Source: a virus
Reading direction: 5' to 3' (one strand)
Length of the DNA: 33,831 nucleotides
Virus record (IMG/VR): IMGVR_UViG_3300035145_004080
Location: 1-33,831 of that record
Below, piece by piece: positions 1-9,058 of the stretch. A program made the position numbers and the translations under genes. Position 1 is the first letter of the stretch. Each line of letters begins with the position of its first letter. Under the pieces are notes generated by a model. It worked only from the letters and a program-made list of their open reading frames with translations. It had not been told where the DNA came from and did no database searches.

Positions 1-234
1 AAAAAATATTAATTTATTAAATCCAGTAACATGACTTTGATTATTTAGATCTAAGTTTAAATCTTCAAATTTTATTTTTGTAGAATAATCATTCTTGTTA
101 AACATTAATGATTTTGTATCGACTTCACTGCTATAAATAAAAGTATTAGAATCTTTCTTGTCGTATTTTGTATTTACGACACCTTTTATTTTATTTTTAA
201 CAAAATTATTTCTGTTTAAAGGAATAAAAGTCAT
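1..234 (-). CDS. Partial unknown phage protein (N-terminus only)
   Basis: An open frame begins with ATG at 234 and runs without a stop for 78 codons to the left edge, so only the N-terminus is present. It starts MTFIPLNRNN and is rich in Lys, Asn and Asp, like the genes before it. It begins 8 bases after the TAA of the 525-residue gene, and an AAGG sequence just upstream can serve as the ribosome binding site. No domain is recognised. Its place at the end of the same tightly packed run suggests another virion protein, which is inference from position only. Confidence 0.7.
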   Translation of the reverse strand, partial: MTFIPLNRNNFVKNKIKGVVNTKYDKKDSNTFIYSSEVDTKSLMFNKNDYSTKIKFEDLNLDLNNQSHVTGFNKLIFF

Positions 235-242
235 GTTATGCC

Positions 243-1820
243 TTAGAAGTCTAGTCTAATTCGTATACTAAGATCAGTTTCTCTATTTTTTTCAATAGGT
301 CTAGAAGTTTTAGCTACAGCTACTAAAGATCCTGCGCTGTCATATAATCCAACAGTCGTCATATATGAAAAAGGAACACCATCAACCGAAGCAATAATGC
401 TTCCTTCTTCATCTGTATAACTAGGATTTGTAGAGTAGTTAAGTTGTGAAGGTGCTGCTCTACAGAATATCAATCTTGAGTTAATAACAGTTTCATTTCT
501 AAAAGTAATAGCTGATTCTACTTGATCACCAAATCTTGTAGCGCATACATGATCTAGAAAGTCGTCGATAGAAGTTTTTAATACAAAGTCTGGATAAAGC
601 GGTCCATTAAATAATTCAAAACCTTCATTTGCTTCTACTACTTCTTCACTAGAATAAAAATTTCCATCTAAGTCCAATAAAGGCTGTTTAACAGTTAAGG
701 CATCTTTCAGAGCAGCAGCTGCATCAGCAAATTCTTCCTGAGGAATAAAAACATTTCTGTCAGGATCTAATCCTAGGTTTAAATCATTATTTGCGCTCAA
801 TGTAAAAAATGCGCTATTTGTATCAGCATCTTCTGCTGCTGCTTGGGTTGTATAAATATTTTCGTAATACTGATTACCTACTTTTGCATACCAAGGACCT
901 TCCTTAGCAGTTACTGCTGCAGTACTGTTAGAGTCAACAATTCCTCTTAGAATTTGATTCCCATTAAAAACTTTTTCAACATCTAAGACTACTATTCCTT
1001 TGTCATAATAGATTAATCCAACGTATTCTTCTCCAAGCGTTAAAGTTGAAACTTCTCCCGCAACTGGCGAAACGCTTAAATTTGTTGATGCTAAAGAGTC
1101 AGAAATTACAACAAACTCATTTGAGTCACCAGCGTTTATTGTTGGATTAACATCTAGGTTGACTGTACTTTCACCATGCACTTCGTTTTCTTCATCAACA
1201 AAATCATTTAAAAGATAAGAACCGTTTTTATAAAGTCGAATATTAAATGAACCTTTAAATATATTATCTCTGGTGAAAAGACGTTTAATATTGATAAACA
1301 AAGCTGCATTTATTCTTTTAGCAGAAGAATTTGAAACTGATTCTCCATGGGGAGCAACAAAACTAGATGTAGAGTCTCCTAACAATGTCTGTGCATATTG
1401 TCGATAAATATTTACTTTTTCTCTTATCATGAGTTCGTTATTAGAATTAGAGAATCCAGATATCTTTCCTGATGCGTCATATACAAAGTCAACACCACAA
1501 ACTCTAGGATTAATAGTAACATTACCGTCAACGTCTGTAGTAGTAATATCTTCAGAGAATGTGCCTAATGTTATGTCTAAAAGTGGGTTTGAAGTGCTTA
1601 AAGTAAAGTCTTGATCATAAACAGTCTGAAACAGAGAACTTCTTACAGGACTTTGATCAACTCCTCCTGTTACAAATACTTCATATTTTTTACGGGTGTT
1701 ATTAGTTCCTTCAATGTCAGTTTGTAAAATATCTACAAATTGTCTAACATACGATTTTTCTGGTGTAGTACTGCTATTTTGATCAATACCTATAAATGAT
1801 CCTGAAACTATATTTGCCAT
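243..1820 (-). CDS. Putative virion structural protein, 525 aa
   Basis: A complete 525-residue protein. The N-terminus (GSFIGIDQNS, then a TRKKYEVFVTGG stretch and QSVYDQDF-like text) and the C-terminus (VGLYDSAGSLVAVAKTSRPI followed by SIRIRLDF) resemble conserved ends of structural proteins that I remember from large marine T4-like phages; this is recollection, not a search result. The body is rich in Asn, Asp, Val and Thr with no signal peptide or membrane segment, which fits a beta-rich particle protein. An Ala-rich patch lies in the middle (EEFADAAAALKDAL). GAGGG about 10 bases before the ATG is a good ribosome binding site. It follows the 248-residue gene by 17 bases in the late structural run. 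The exact role in the tail is unknown. Confidence 0.7.
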   Translation of the reverse strand: MANIVSGSFIGIDQNSSTTPEKSYVRQFVDILQTDIEGTNNTRKKYEVFVTGGVDQSPVRSSLFQTVYDQDFTLSTSNPLLDITLGTFSEDITTTDVDGNVTINPRVCGVDFVYDASGKISGFSNSNNELMIREKVNIYRQYAQTLLGDSTSSFVAPHGESVSNSSAKRINAALFINIKRLFTRDNIFKGSFNIRLYKNGSYLLNDFVDEENEVHGESTVNLDVNPTINAGDSNEFVVISDSLASTNLSVSPVAGEVSTLTLGEEYVGLIYYDKGIVVLDVEKVFNGNQILRGIVDSNSTAAVTAKEGPWYAKVGNQYYENIYTTQAAAEDADTNSAFFTLSANNDLNLGLDPDRNVFIPQEEFADAAAALKDALTVKQPLLDLDGNFYSSEEVVEANEGFELFNGPLYPDFVLKTSIDDFLDHVCATRFGDQVESAITFRNETVINSRLIFCRAAPSQLNYSTNPSYTDEEGSIIASVDGVPFSYMTTVGLYDSAGSLVAVAKTSRPIEKNRETDLSIRIRLDF

Positions 1821-1837
1821 TTTTATTTTTTCCCTCT

Positions 1838-2584
1838 TTAAACGTTTCTGTTAATTGTGACTGGAATGATAAGCGTCGCCCCAGAAGATTTTCCTATTAT
1901 TTGAATAGAAGTGTTAATTGAATTAGGACTCAGTATAGAACCATATTTTGTAAAACTACTAGAAGAAACTATATTGTAAGAGTATATTGTAAAACTTCCT
2001 GAAACTTGATTGTCCCACTGTTTATTCTCAGCAGTTTGAGTATTAATACTATAAGTTGCAACATTGTTTATATCTAAGTCTAGATAGTCTCTATCTTTTA
2101 ATTTAATTAAAGAGTCATGAACTTTTACTAAAAAAGACCCGTCAGTAATATCTTCGTCTAGAATAGAGCCTATTGTCAAATTTGCAACATAATTGTTAAT
2201 TGTAACAGTTTCTTCGATTGCCACGTTAGTAGAAGTCTGACTGCTGCTACTTGACAATGTAATAGCCGTCTGACCTTCACTAGCATTTCTCCAAATTAAC
2301 TTTGGAATGCTACTAAGATTTGTTATTGGATTAATAAAGGTAATAAGCGGATGTTTTAAGGCAATGTTTTCATTAGGGTTTGCTTCAAAAATAGGCGTAT
2401 TTTTTTCTATCTTTTCTTTACCAATGACTAAACCATATTTTTGAATCAAAGAATAGTCGACTTCGTCATCACCGAATGCAAACGAAGTTACCTCAAATGA
2501 CTCATTAGCTATAAGTTCCCTACCCCGTTCTGTCAATACTGCATCAATTATGACGTTATTTGTCGCGTGATTTAAAAATCCCAT
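1838..2584 (-). CDS. Putative virion protein with LTxxGRExI N-terminal module, 248 aa
   Basis: A 248-residue protein whose first 60 residues carry the pattern DAVLTERGRELIA (residues 14-26), then FAFGDDEVDYSL. I associate this module with small structural proteins of large marine T4-like phages. The same module, diverged, begins the 380-residue protein at 12104-13246. The remainder is Ser/Thr/Asn-rich and probably beta-structured, with a serine run near residue 110 (ITLSSSSSQTS), and has no Cys cluster or membrane segment. AAAGG upstream of the ATG is a plausible ribosome binding site. The location between two structural genes supports a virion role. The function of the LTxxGR module is not known to me. 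Confidence 0.65.
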   Translation of the reverse strand: MGFLNHATNNVIIDAVLTERGRELIANESFEVTSFAFGDDEVDYSLIQKYGLVIGKEKIEKNTPIFEANPNENIALKHPLITFINPITNLSSIPKLIWRNASEGQTAITLSSSSSQTSTNVAIEETVTINNYVANLTIGSILDEDITDGSFLVKVHDSLIKLKDRDYLDLDINNVATYSINTQTAENKQWDNQVSGSFTIYSYNIVSSSSFTKYGSILSPNSINTSIQIIGKSSGATLIIPVTINRNV

Positions 2585-2620
2585 AAAGTTTAAAGACCTT
2601 TCTAATTTACTTTATAAATA

Positions 2621-4198
2621 TCAACTAGTAAAATTTTTTATCTTAATTTCGTCTACAAATTCTGAATGATTTTCCAGTTTAAATACTTTAAATATATAAT
2701 TTTCTTTTAAAGTACTTTCAATACTGCTATCCAAATTTTTAAATGAAACAAAATCAGGTGCAACCATTAAAGTTAATTTTGTTTTATTCTTTGCTATAGG
2801 TAATATTGTTTCAATTTTATCATAATTGTTAAAAAACTTTGTATTTTTTAAAACAAAAAGATTAGGAAGGTGCAACGGTGCACCTTTCAAAGAAATTAAA
2901 TCAATCATTAAACTTTTTTTAACGTTATTAAACAAGACTGAAATTTGGTCTGAATAATTCGAAAACATACCATGCGCATCAAAAGCTACAACAGCGTATA
3001 TATTAACTTCATTTTTTGAGAATGTTTTATCTTCAAATTTCATAATGTTTTTCTTGAATCTTTGAATAATATTACTACTAATTCTTTCATCATTTGACGG
3101 CGTGTAAAAGTCTGTATCAACACTAAAGTCAATGACACCAATCATCTGATATGGTTCTGTTAAACTTTTTCTTCTATAAATATGATAACCTTTAATGTCA
3201 TTTTGAATGTTTTCTGGTTTGCTCCATGATACAATTAGAGCATCTTTTTTATCATAGTATTTTAACCTTAATGACTGAGGTGCAGCTGGTCTTTCTTTCT
3301 CTTCACATATTATTCTTTCAATGCTTGGTTTGCCACATATTAAAAAATGATTGTTGATGTGATAATCATTCTCTTTGCAACAAACTCCATAAAACACAGG
3401 ATAAATTATATATTTGTAATCTTTTCCATAATTAACATGATAGTCTTTGACAATAGTTTTTTTTGCATTATTTCTTGCAGGATCTTCTCTCGCTGTTAGT
3501 ATTTCATTTAGAAAAAATTTTGAAGATATCTTTCTTCCACTCAAATGTTTTTCTACTAAAAAACCTATATTTGTAATAGACTTTTTAGTGTTTGTGTAAG
3601 AAGATGTTTGCTTAAACGGTACTAAGCCTAAAGTAAAGTTGCTTATATTATTTGTAATGTTTTCTTTTTCTATCTTATTGTTGTCGTTTTCTCTTGTTTT
3701 CTCCAAATCAAAAGAATTGCCAAAAACGCTGTTTTGAATATTTTCAAATATTAAGCCAGAAAACTTGTTGTTTATAAAAGCAGTGCTACTTAATGATATG
3801 TCTTTTATAAAGTCGTCTGAAATAGTAAGACCGCCTTCAGAAGTATCTAAACTTTCACGAATTATTTTTTTCAAATCTCCGCTATTTTTTATCAATTTAA
3901 CTTTTTCATAGTCATATTGATATTCTTTTATAAAGTTATAGTAATTTTCGTCTCCATTAGTGTTTAATAAATCATAAATACCCTCAAGATCAGTGTTTGT
4001 TAGAAAAGCTATTTTTTCTTCAGTTAAGTTTTCAAAGTAATTAATAGATATATTTACAAAGCTAGAATTTAAAGAATCGGAACTTTTTATTATGTTTTCT
4101 TCTCTTGAGGTTTCGTTTTCTTCATAAAAATTATATGTGTAGGCTATATTTGTTTTGTTTTTATGAGCAGGTAAATTGAAAAAATAAGAATTATTCAT
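2621..4198 (-). CDS. Putative virion protein with fibronectin type III-like domain, 525 aa
   Basis: A 525-residue protein with a recognisable fibronectin type III-like domain at about residues 304-425: a proline entry (RPAAPQSLRLKY), a conserved Trp strand (LIVSWSKP), the strand DIKGYHIYRRK, and a final NIYAVVAFDAHGMFSNYSDQ strand. I know a similar PPP...DIKxFxVFRR arrangement from marine T4-like phage structural proteins. Just before the domain lies a Cys/His-rich stretch (C273, C274, H280, H284, C288, C298), which could be a metal site or chance. The N-terminal 250 residues are Asn/Ser-rich and unrecognised. Its ATG follows the TAA of the 1618-residue gene by one base, so the two are probably translationally coupled. 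FN3 domains in phages usually sit on exposed virion surfaces and may bind host glycans or other virion proteins. Confidence 0.72.
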   Translation of the reverse strand: MNNSYFFNLPAHKNKTNIAYTYNFYEENETSREENIIKSSDSLNSSFVNISINYFENLTEEKIAFLTNTDLEGIYDLLNTNGDENYYNFIKEYQYDYEKVKLIKNSGDLKKIIRESLDTSEGGLTISDDFIKDISLSSTAFINNKFSGLIFENIQNSVFGNSFDLEKTRENDNNKIEKENITNNISNFTLGLVPFKQTSSYTNTKKSITNIGFLVEKHLSGRKISSKFFLNEILTAREDPARNNAKKTIVKDYHVNYGKDYKYIIYPVFYGVCCKENDYHINNHFLICGKPSIERIICEEKERPAAPQSLRLKYYDKKDALIVSWSKPENIQNDIKGYHIYRRKSLTEPYQMIGVIDFSVDTDFYTPSNDERISSNIIQRFKKNIMKFEDKTFSKNEVNIYAVVAFDAHGMFSNYSDQISVLFNNVKKSLMIDLISLKGAPLHLPNLFVLKNTKFFNNYDKIETILPIAKNKTKLTLMVAPDFVSFKNLDSSIESTLKENYIFKVFKLENHSEFVDEIKIKNFTS

Positions 4199-4199
4199 T

Positions 4200-7100
4200 T
4201 TATATTGCCTCTATCTTTATACTATAGTTTAAATTTTTCTTGTCTGGGTCAAAAGTATCTATGTAAAATTTTAAATTTGACATATTTTGAATATTAAATT
4301 TCTCAAAATAAAGGCCTCGCCTATCCTCTTCAGTAAGTGTATACTCTTCAAAGATGCTTAGTTCTGAAGAACTTTTAACATAAAACGGTAGTTTTTCTAA
4401 ATTTACATCAAAAATATATCGGTCGTATTCTTCTGTATTAAAACTTGTCATGCTTGACATTAAACTAGTAATACTTTTTCCAAGCATATTGATATTACTA
4501 AAGTTGACGTTGTTAATTTGTGAATTGAATTCTGATACGGTCATATTAAATATGTCAAGCATGTCATCTTCAGAAACACCTGACATAATCTCATTTACTA
4601 GCGTAGTATCTACAAATTTATCGTCATATATACTAATATCTTTAATTAAATCCATAGTTTCATTTAACGTAAATGATTTTTTATGATTATTAAAAATGTC
4701 AGAAACAGAAAAATTAACGAATATATCAAAATCATTATGTTCTCCTCTAAAATAGTTTTCTTTTAAAGAATAAATTTTGTCTTTTATTCTAGTAAAATTA
4801 TCTCTTTCATTTACAAATCTTAAACTAGAAAACCTATCTTCTAAGTTTTTTTCAAATATAACAACCTCACTATCTTCAAACTGTGCTAATTTTGTATTTA
4901 AATTTGACATATTTAAGCTAAATATTTTTGTCTTTGGAAGATAAATTTTATTATTGTTGTAAATATCTCTAGGCGTTATTGTTACTTTTATTAACGCATT
5001 CTCTTCAAGATTTTTAATATTATCATAACTTATATTAATTGCGTATATGTCTCTTTTGTTAATATTTGTTTTGTCTATTATTTTTTGTGTATTTTTATAA
5101 AAGTCAAAAACTCTATTTTCTTCAAAGTATTCTTCAATATTTTCATTATCAATATTCAAGTATACGTTTTCGTTAATTGCATTACATACAATTTTTTCTC
5201 TATTTAAGTACTTTATAATTAGATTTTGAAAATATACATTATTAATCTTATCAAAAAAGTCATTACTGTTAGTATTTAAATAACTTGAAACATCACTTAA
5301 ATTTTGATTAAATATCTCGTCTTCGAAATCTTCAACTTCTGACAAACTTAATAGAAATGCTCTTAAAAGATCAAAATTTAAAACTTGAAATACTTCTGAC
5401 TTTACTAATGTCTTTAAGCACAATTCAATTTTGCTTAAAAATAAATCATTTTTTGTATCGATATTGTCATTTAAAAATATACTATTGATTGCAGGACTTT
5501 CGCTAACAATAGTATCACTTAAACTTAAAACAGGATTACTAGCCCCTAAAGATATATTGCTAATATTTGTCTGTATGTTGCTTATGTCAATCATACTTGA
5601 TTCAAAAAATTCATTAGTAATGTTTGATATTTCTATTTTTTCTTCATCAAAACTATCAAAGTCATTGTAAAATTTTTCGTGTAACTTAATGTAGTCACCT
5701 ACAATTTCCCTAGAGTCAATATTAAATCTTAATTCGTTTAAAGATTCATCGTTTAAAATTTGGCTAAGACTTCTACTATTGTTTCGAAGCTTAAACGCAT
5801 CAATTATATATGTATCTTTGATTTCTGGGTTTTCATCAAAGAATTTTGCGTATAAATCATTTCTTAAATTTTCAAAATTTAAATAGTCAGAATATTGTGA
5901 AAATCTTTTAAGATTAAACCGTGTATTCAGTCTCTCAAGTACATTGTCATAATATAAAGAGTATATGTCAATTATTTCAATAACGTCGTTAATAATGTCA
6001 TCGTTTTCAAAGATTAAATTGTCAATATCCTGCTCAGTCTTGATTAGTTTTTTTGAATATTCTTTTACATGCGTTCTTAACAGCATTTGAATTTTTTTTG
6101 TTATTGAGTACAAAATATCATCTTCTCGATCACACAAGTCATCAAACTTGTCTTTCACAAAAATATGTTGTATGTTTTTTACATCCTGTACATCTCTATC
6201 GTCATCTAACTTTCCTTTTGTATTTTTTAAAACTAAACTTTGATCGCTTCCATTTTTTCCTACATACAAATGAAAAGCTATTCTATCTTCTAGAATAATT
6301 CTATTAGAAGTAAAAGAAGCAGACTCCGTATTTTCGTCAACTGTGTAACTGTCATTTTTAATTAAAAATATATTGTAGTTATAAATTTCATTTAAGACTT
6401 TATTTGATATTACATTTGTGTCTAAAAAATGTACAAAAGGTAATACGCAGTCTATCGTAATAGACTCAAAAGACAAAGTTGTAACTTTATTATCTTCATA
6501 TATTTTTCTTAGACTTTCAAGGTCACCGTAAGGAGTTTCTACACTCAGACCTAATTCTTTTTGAATCTTGTCAAAGTATTTATCTTTAGCGTCTTGTGTT
6601 GTAAAGATAAATACTTTGCTAAAGTTATATTTCTTTGAAAGGCTGTCAATATTATCCTTAGAAAAGACAGACTCGGATATTAACGTTAAAGCTTGAGATG
6701 ACTTTTTATGATTTTTTATTACTTTTTCTATGTCACTAGCTGTAGTATATTCATTACTTTCAAATAGTTTGTTATTATAAGTGAATTCATTAAGTTTGCT
6801 ATTTTTTAAGCTATTTAATGTATTTGTATCATTTTTTATTGCATTTTTTATAAATCTTTTTGCAATTACTCTCTTTATTTCGTTACTATTCTCGTCTCCA
6901 TTTATGTTTTTTTGAAAATAATTAAAAAGAAGACTTGACGTTAAAAAGTCTGATATTTCATACGTATTTATGTCAATGTTTGACGTATATTTAATAATGT
7001 CATTATGTATAGTATTAAGAAAATAGCTAGCTGTCAGATAACAATTATCAATAAAATAATTTGACATAAACTTTAAAAATTCATCAATTTGCGACGTGTT

Positions 7101-9056
7101 GTCCGTAAGAGTATTGTTTCTTAATATATTTTTAAAAGTTTTTCCATGATTTTTAATGTCTGTGTTTAATGAAAAATTTGACGTGTAGTCTGAGTCTTCG
7201 TCTTCACTTTTAGAAAACATCATTTTAAATAGCTTGCTGTCTTTGTTTGTCAAACTTAGCTGACTATCATTTTTTTCTGTAAAAGACAAAATATTATTCT
7301 TATGTATAGAATTTTTAATGTTCAAGATAATTTCATCAACTACTGATCTATCAAAATCTAGTCTATCTAAATTTACATTTTTGATTTTTTTTATTAAAGA
7401 GTCAACTTTAACTATAAATTTATTAAGATCAAGGCTTTTATTGTTTAAGTTTAATAATGAATTATTAAATTGGAATTTAACATTGTTTTTATTCCCATCT
7501 AAAAGATTGTTTCCTAATATTTCTCTTTCATCTACAACTTTATAAAAAGGCTTTTTGTTTACAAATATTTGTTCAAAAGGTTTATTAACTAAAGAGTTGT
7601 CTGCGTTTTGATCTAGAAATCGATTTTTTATATATTTTTCAGAAGTTGGATCTATATCATATCGAATCCATTGATCATACCCCGCTGCTTCTAGCATGTC
7701 TTGACGAAAGTCAGTTATAATCACGTCATTATTGGATGTAGCTTCATAATATATCCCATACTCGGGCGTAACAATTTCCAAACCAAAGTCAGTATTAACA
7801 GGACTATAGCAAGTAAGATTTGTTTTATAGTAATTACCATTAAATAAGTTATGAAGTTCTATTGCAGGATGATTAACAACTAAAACATCATCGATTGTAT
7901 GAGTTTCATTGTTTTCTGCGTTATATAAAGAAACAAACTTGTCTAAACCAATGTATAAACTTTCTTCACTGCTAACGTAACTCATTTCTTCGTTTAGCTT
8001 AGTTATAATATCCATGTCAGTATTTTTTATTTTAAAGAACAATCCATTTTCACCGTTTGTTTCAATAATACTATTTCTATTTGAAATAAATCCTAGATCA
8101 TTGTTTAATATAGGCTTGTTTTCTTTAATAAAATTTACGTAGTCAAAACTATTTCCAGAAATATATTCCCAGACTTTAACTTTATCATTTTCTCTTAACA
8201 CATTTGAGTAGTTGTTTTTTTCAAAGTTAAAAGAAAAGTTTGTCACATCATCAGTGTTATAATAAATACAGTTAGGCATCAATGTATATAAACTTCTAGA
8301 GAAATTTACAAAAAGCTGCGTGATCAAGCTAGTTTCGTCTATTTCGTTAATGCTATTGTTGTTAGAGTCGAAATCAATTAAACAATATTTTTTAAGATTT
8401 TGTCTGTTGATAAAAAAAGACTGTCTACTATTAGTTTCTAATACGTCTTTGCTAAAAAAGTCTTTTTTTCCTTCAAAAATAACAATATTATTTTCATAGT
8501 TTATTTTGCCTATTAGGTCTATATATTTTTTATGTATTAGGTTAATTTTTGTGCTTGTGTTATTAGAAATTAAGTCTTTTATGTTTTTTGTATAGCTGAT
8601 TTTGTTTAGGACATTTTTTCTTTCTTGAAGACCAGCAACAAGTTTGTTTTGAATTTCATTTATGTTTTGTAATTTTTGCTTTATCTTGTTTTTAACCAAG
8701 ATATACTTTTTATTTTTTCTCAATACGCTGTCAAAGTAATTTTCAACATTATCAAAAGTTAAATCAACGATATTGTTTTTGTGAAACTTTAGCACGTTGT
8801 CTAAGAAAAAAGTTTCCTCAAAAGGCAAGTAATAAATAATATCGAAACGATTAGAATCAGATGACAAATGATTGAATTTGTTTATATACTCTATGATTTG
8901 TGTATTTTCAATTTCAGACTCTGAAATTGATGAAATATTTTGTCTTATTTCACCTAAACTTATATTTAATGCACTTTCATCTACTCTTATATCTTGTGTG
9001 TTTATTTGTGTTATGTTGGTATTAAAGATATTTTGTATGTTAAACGTAGATGCCAT
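4200..9056 (-). CDS. Giant unrecognised putative structural protein, 1618 aa
   Basis: A single uninterrupted frame of 1618 residues. Composition is strongly biased to Asn, Ile, Asp, Lys, Ser and Phe, with alternating predicted-helical Lys/Glu/Asn stretches and beta-like stretches; I see no signal peptide, transmembrane segment or enzyme motif. It begins MASTFNIQNIFNTNITQINT, and no part matches a family I can name. It lies 2 bases after the stop of the 1010-residue gene and 1 base before the FN3 gene, so it is part of the same late run. The intact frame over 4.8 kb in an AT-rich sequence, where stop codons are common by chance, is strong evidence that it is real and under selection. A peripheral baseplate, tail or long appendage protein is the likeliest role, by position only. 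Confidence 0.75.
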   Translation of the reverse strand: MASTFNIQNIFNTNITQINTQDIRVDESALNISLGEIRQNISSISESEIENTQIIEYINKFNHLSSDSNRFDIIYYLPFEETFFLDNVLKFHKNNIVDLTFDNVENYFDSVLRKNKKYILVKNKIKQKLQNINEIQNKLVAGLQERKNVLNKISYTKNIKDLISNNTSTKINLIHKKYIDLIGKINYENNIVIFEGKKDFFSKDVLETNSRQSFFINRQNLKKYCLIDFDSNNNSINEIDETSLITQLFVNFSRSLYTLMPNCIYYNTDDVTNFSFNFEKNNYSNVLRENDKVKVWEYISGNSFDYVNFIKENKPILNNDLGFISNRNSIIETNGENGLFFKIKNTDMDIITKLNEEMSYVSSEESLYIGLDKFVSLYNAENNETHTIDDVLVVNHPAIELHNLFNGNYYKTNLTCYSPVNTDFGLEIVTPEYGIYYEATSNNDVIITDFRQDMLEAAGYDQWIRYDIDPTSEKYIKNRFLDQNADNSLVNKPFEQIFVNKKPFYKVVDEREILGNNLLDGNKNNVKFQFNNSLLNLNNKSLDLNKFIVKVDSLIKKIKNVNLDRLDFDRSVVDEIILNIKNSIHKNNILSFTEKNDSQLSLTNKDSKLFKMMFSKSEDEDSDYTSNFSLNTDIKNHGKTFKNILRNNTLTDNTSQIDEFLKFMSNYFIDNCYLTASYFLNTIHNDIIKYTSNIDINTYEISDFLTSSLLFNYFQKNINGDENSNEIKRVIAKRFIKNAIKNDTNTLNSLKNSKLNEFTYNNKLFESNEYTTASDIEKVIKNHKKSSQALTLISESVFSKDNIDSLSKKYNFSKVFIFTTQDAKDKYFDKIQKELGLSVETPYGDLESLRKIYEDNKVTTLSFESITIDCVLPFVHFLDTNVISNKVLNEIYNYNIFLIKNDSYTVDENTESASFTSNRIILEDRIAFHLYVGKNGSDQSLVLKNTKGKLDDDRDVQDVKNIQHIFVKDKFDDLCDREDDILYSITKKIQMLLRTHVKEYSKKLIKTEQDIDNLIFENDDIINDVIEIIDIYSLYYDNVLERLNTRFNLKRFSQYSDYLNFENLRNDLYAKFFDENPEIKDTYIIDAFKLRNNSRSLSQILNDESLNELRFNIDSREIVGDYIKLHEKFYNDFDSFDEEKIEISNITNEFFESSMIDISNIQTNISNISLGASNPVLSLSDTIVSESPAINSIFLNDNIDTKNDLFLSKIELCLKTLVKSEVFQVLNFDLLRAFLLSLSEVEDFEDEIFNQNLSDVSSYLNTNSNDFFDKINNVYFQNLIIKYLNREKIVCNAINENVYLNIDNENIEEYFEENRVFDFYKNTQKIIDKTNINKRDIYAINISYDNIKNLEENALIKVTITPRDIYNNNKIYLPKTKIFSLNMSNLNTKLAQFEDSEVVIFEKNLEDRFSSLRFVNERDNFTRIKDKIYSLKENYFRGEHNDFDIFVNFSVSDIFNNHKKSFTLNETMDLIKDISIYDDKFVDTTLVNEIMSGVSEDDMLDIFNMTVSEFNSQINNVNFSNINMLGKSITSLMSSMTSFNTEEYDRYIFDVNLEKLPFYVKSSSELSIFEEYTLTEEDRRGLYFEKFNIQNMSNLKFYIDTFDPDKKNLNYSIKIEAI

Positions 9057-9058
9057 TT

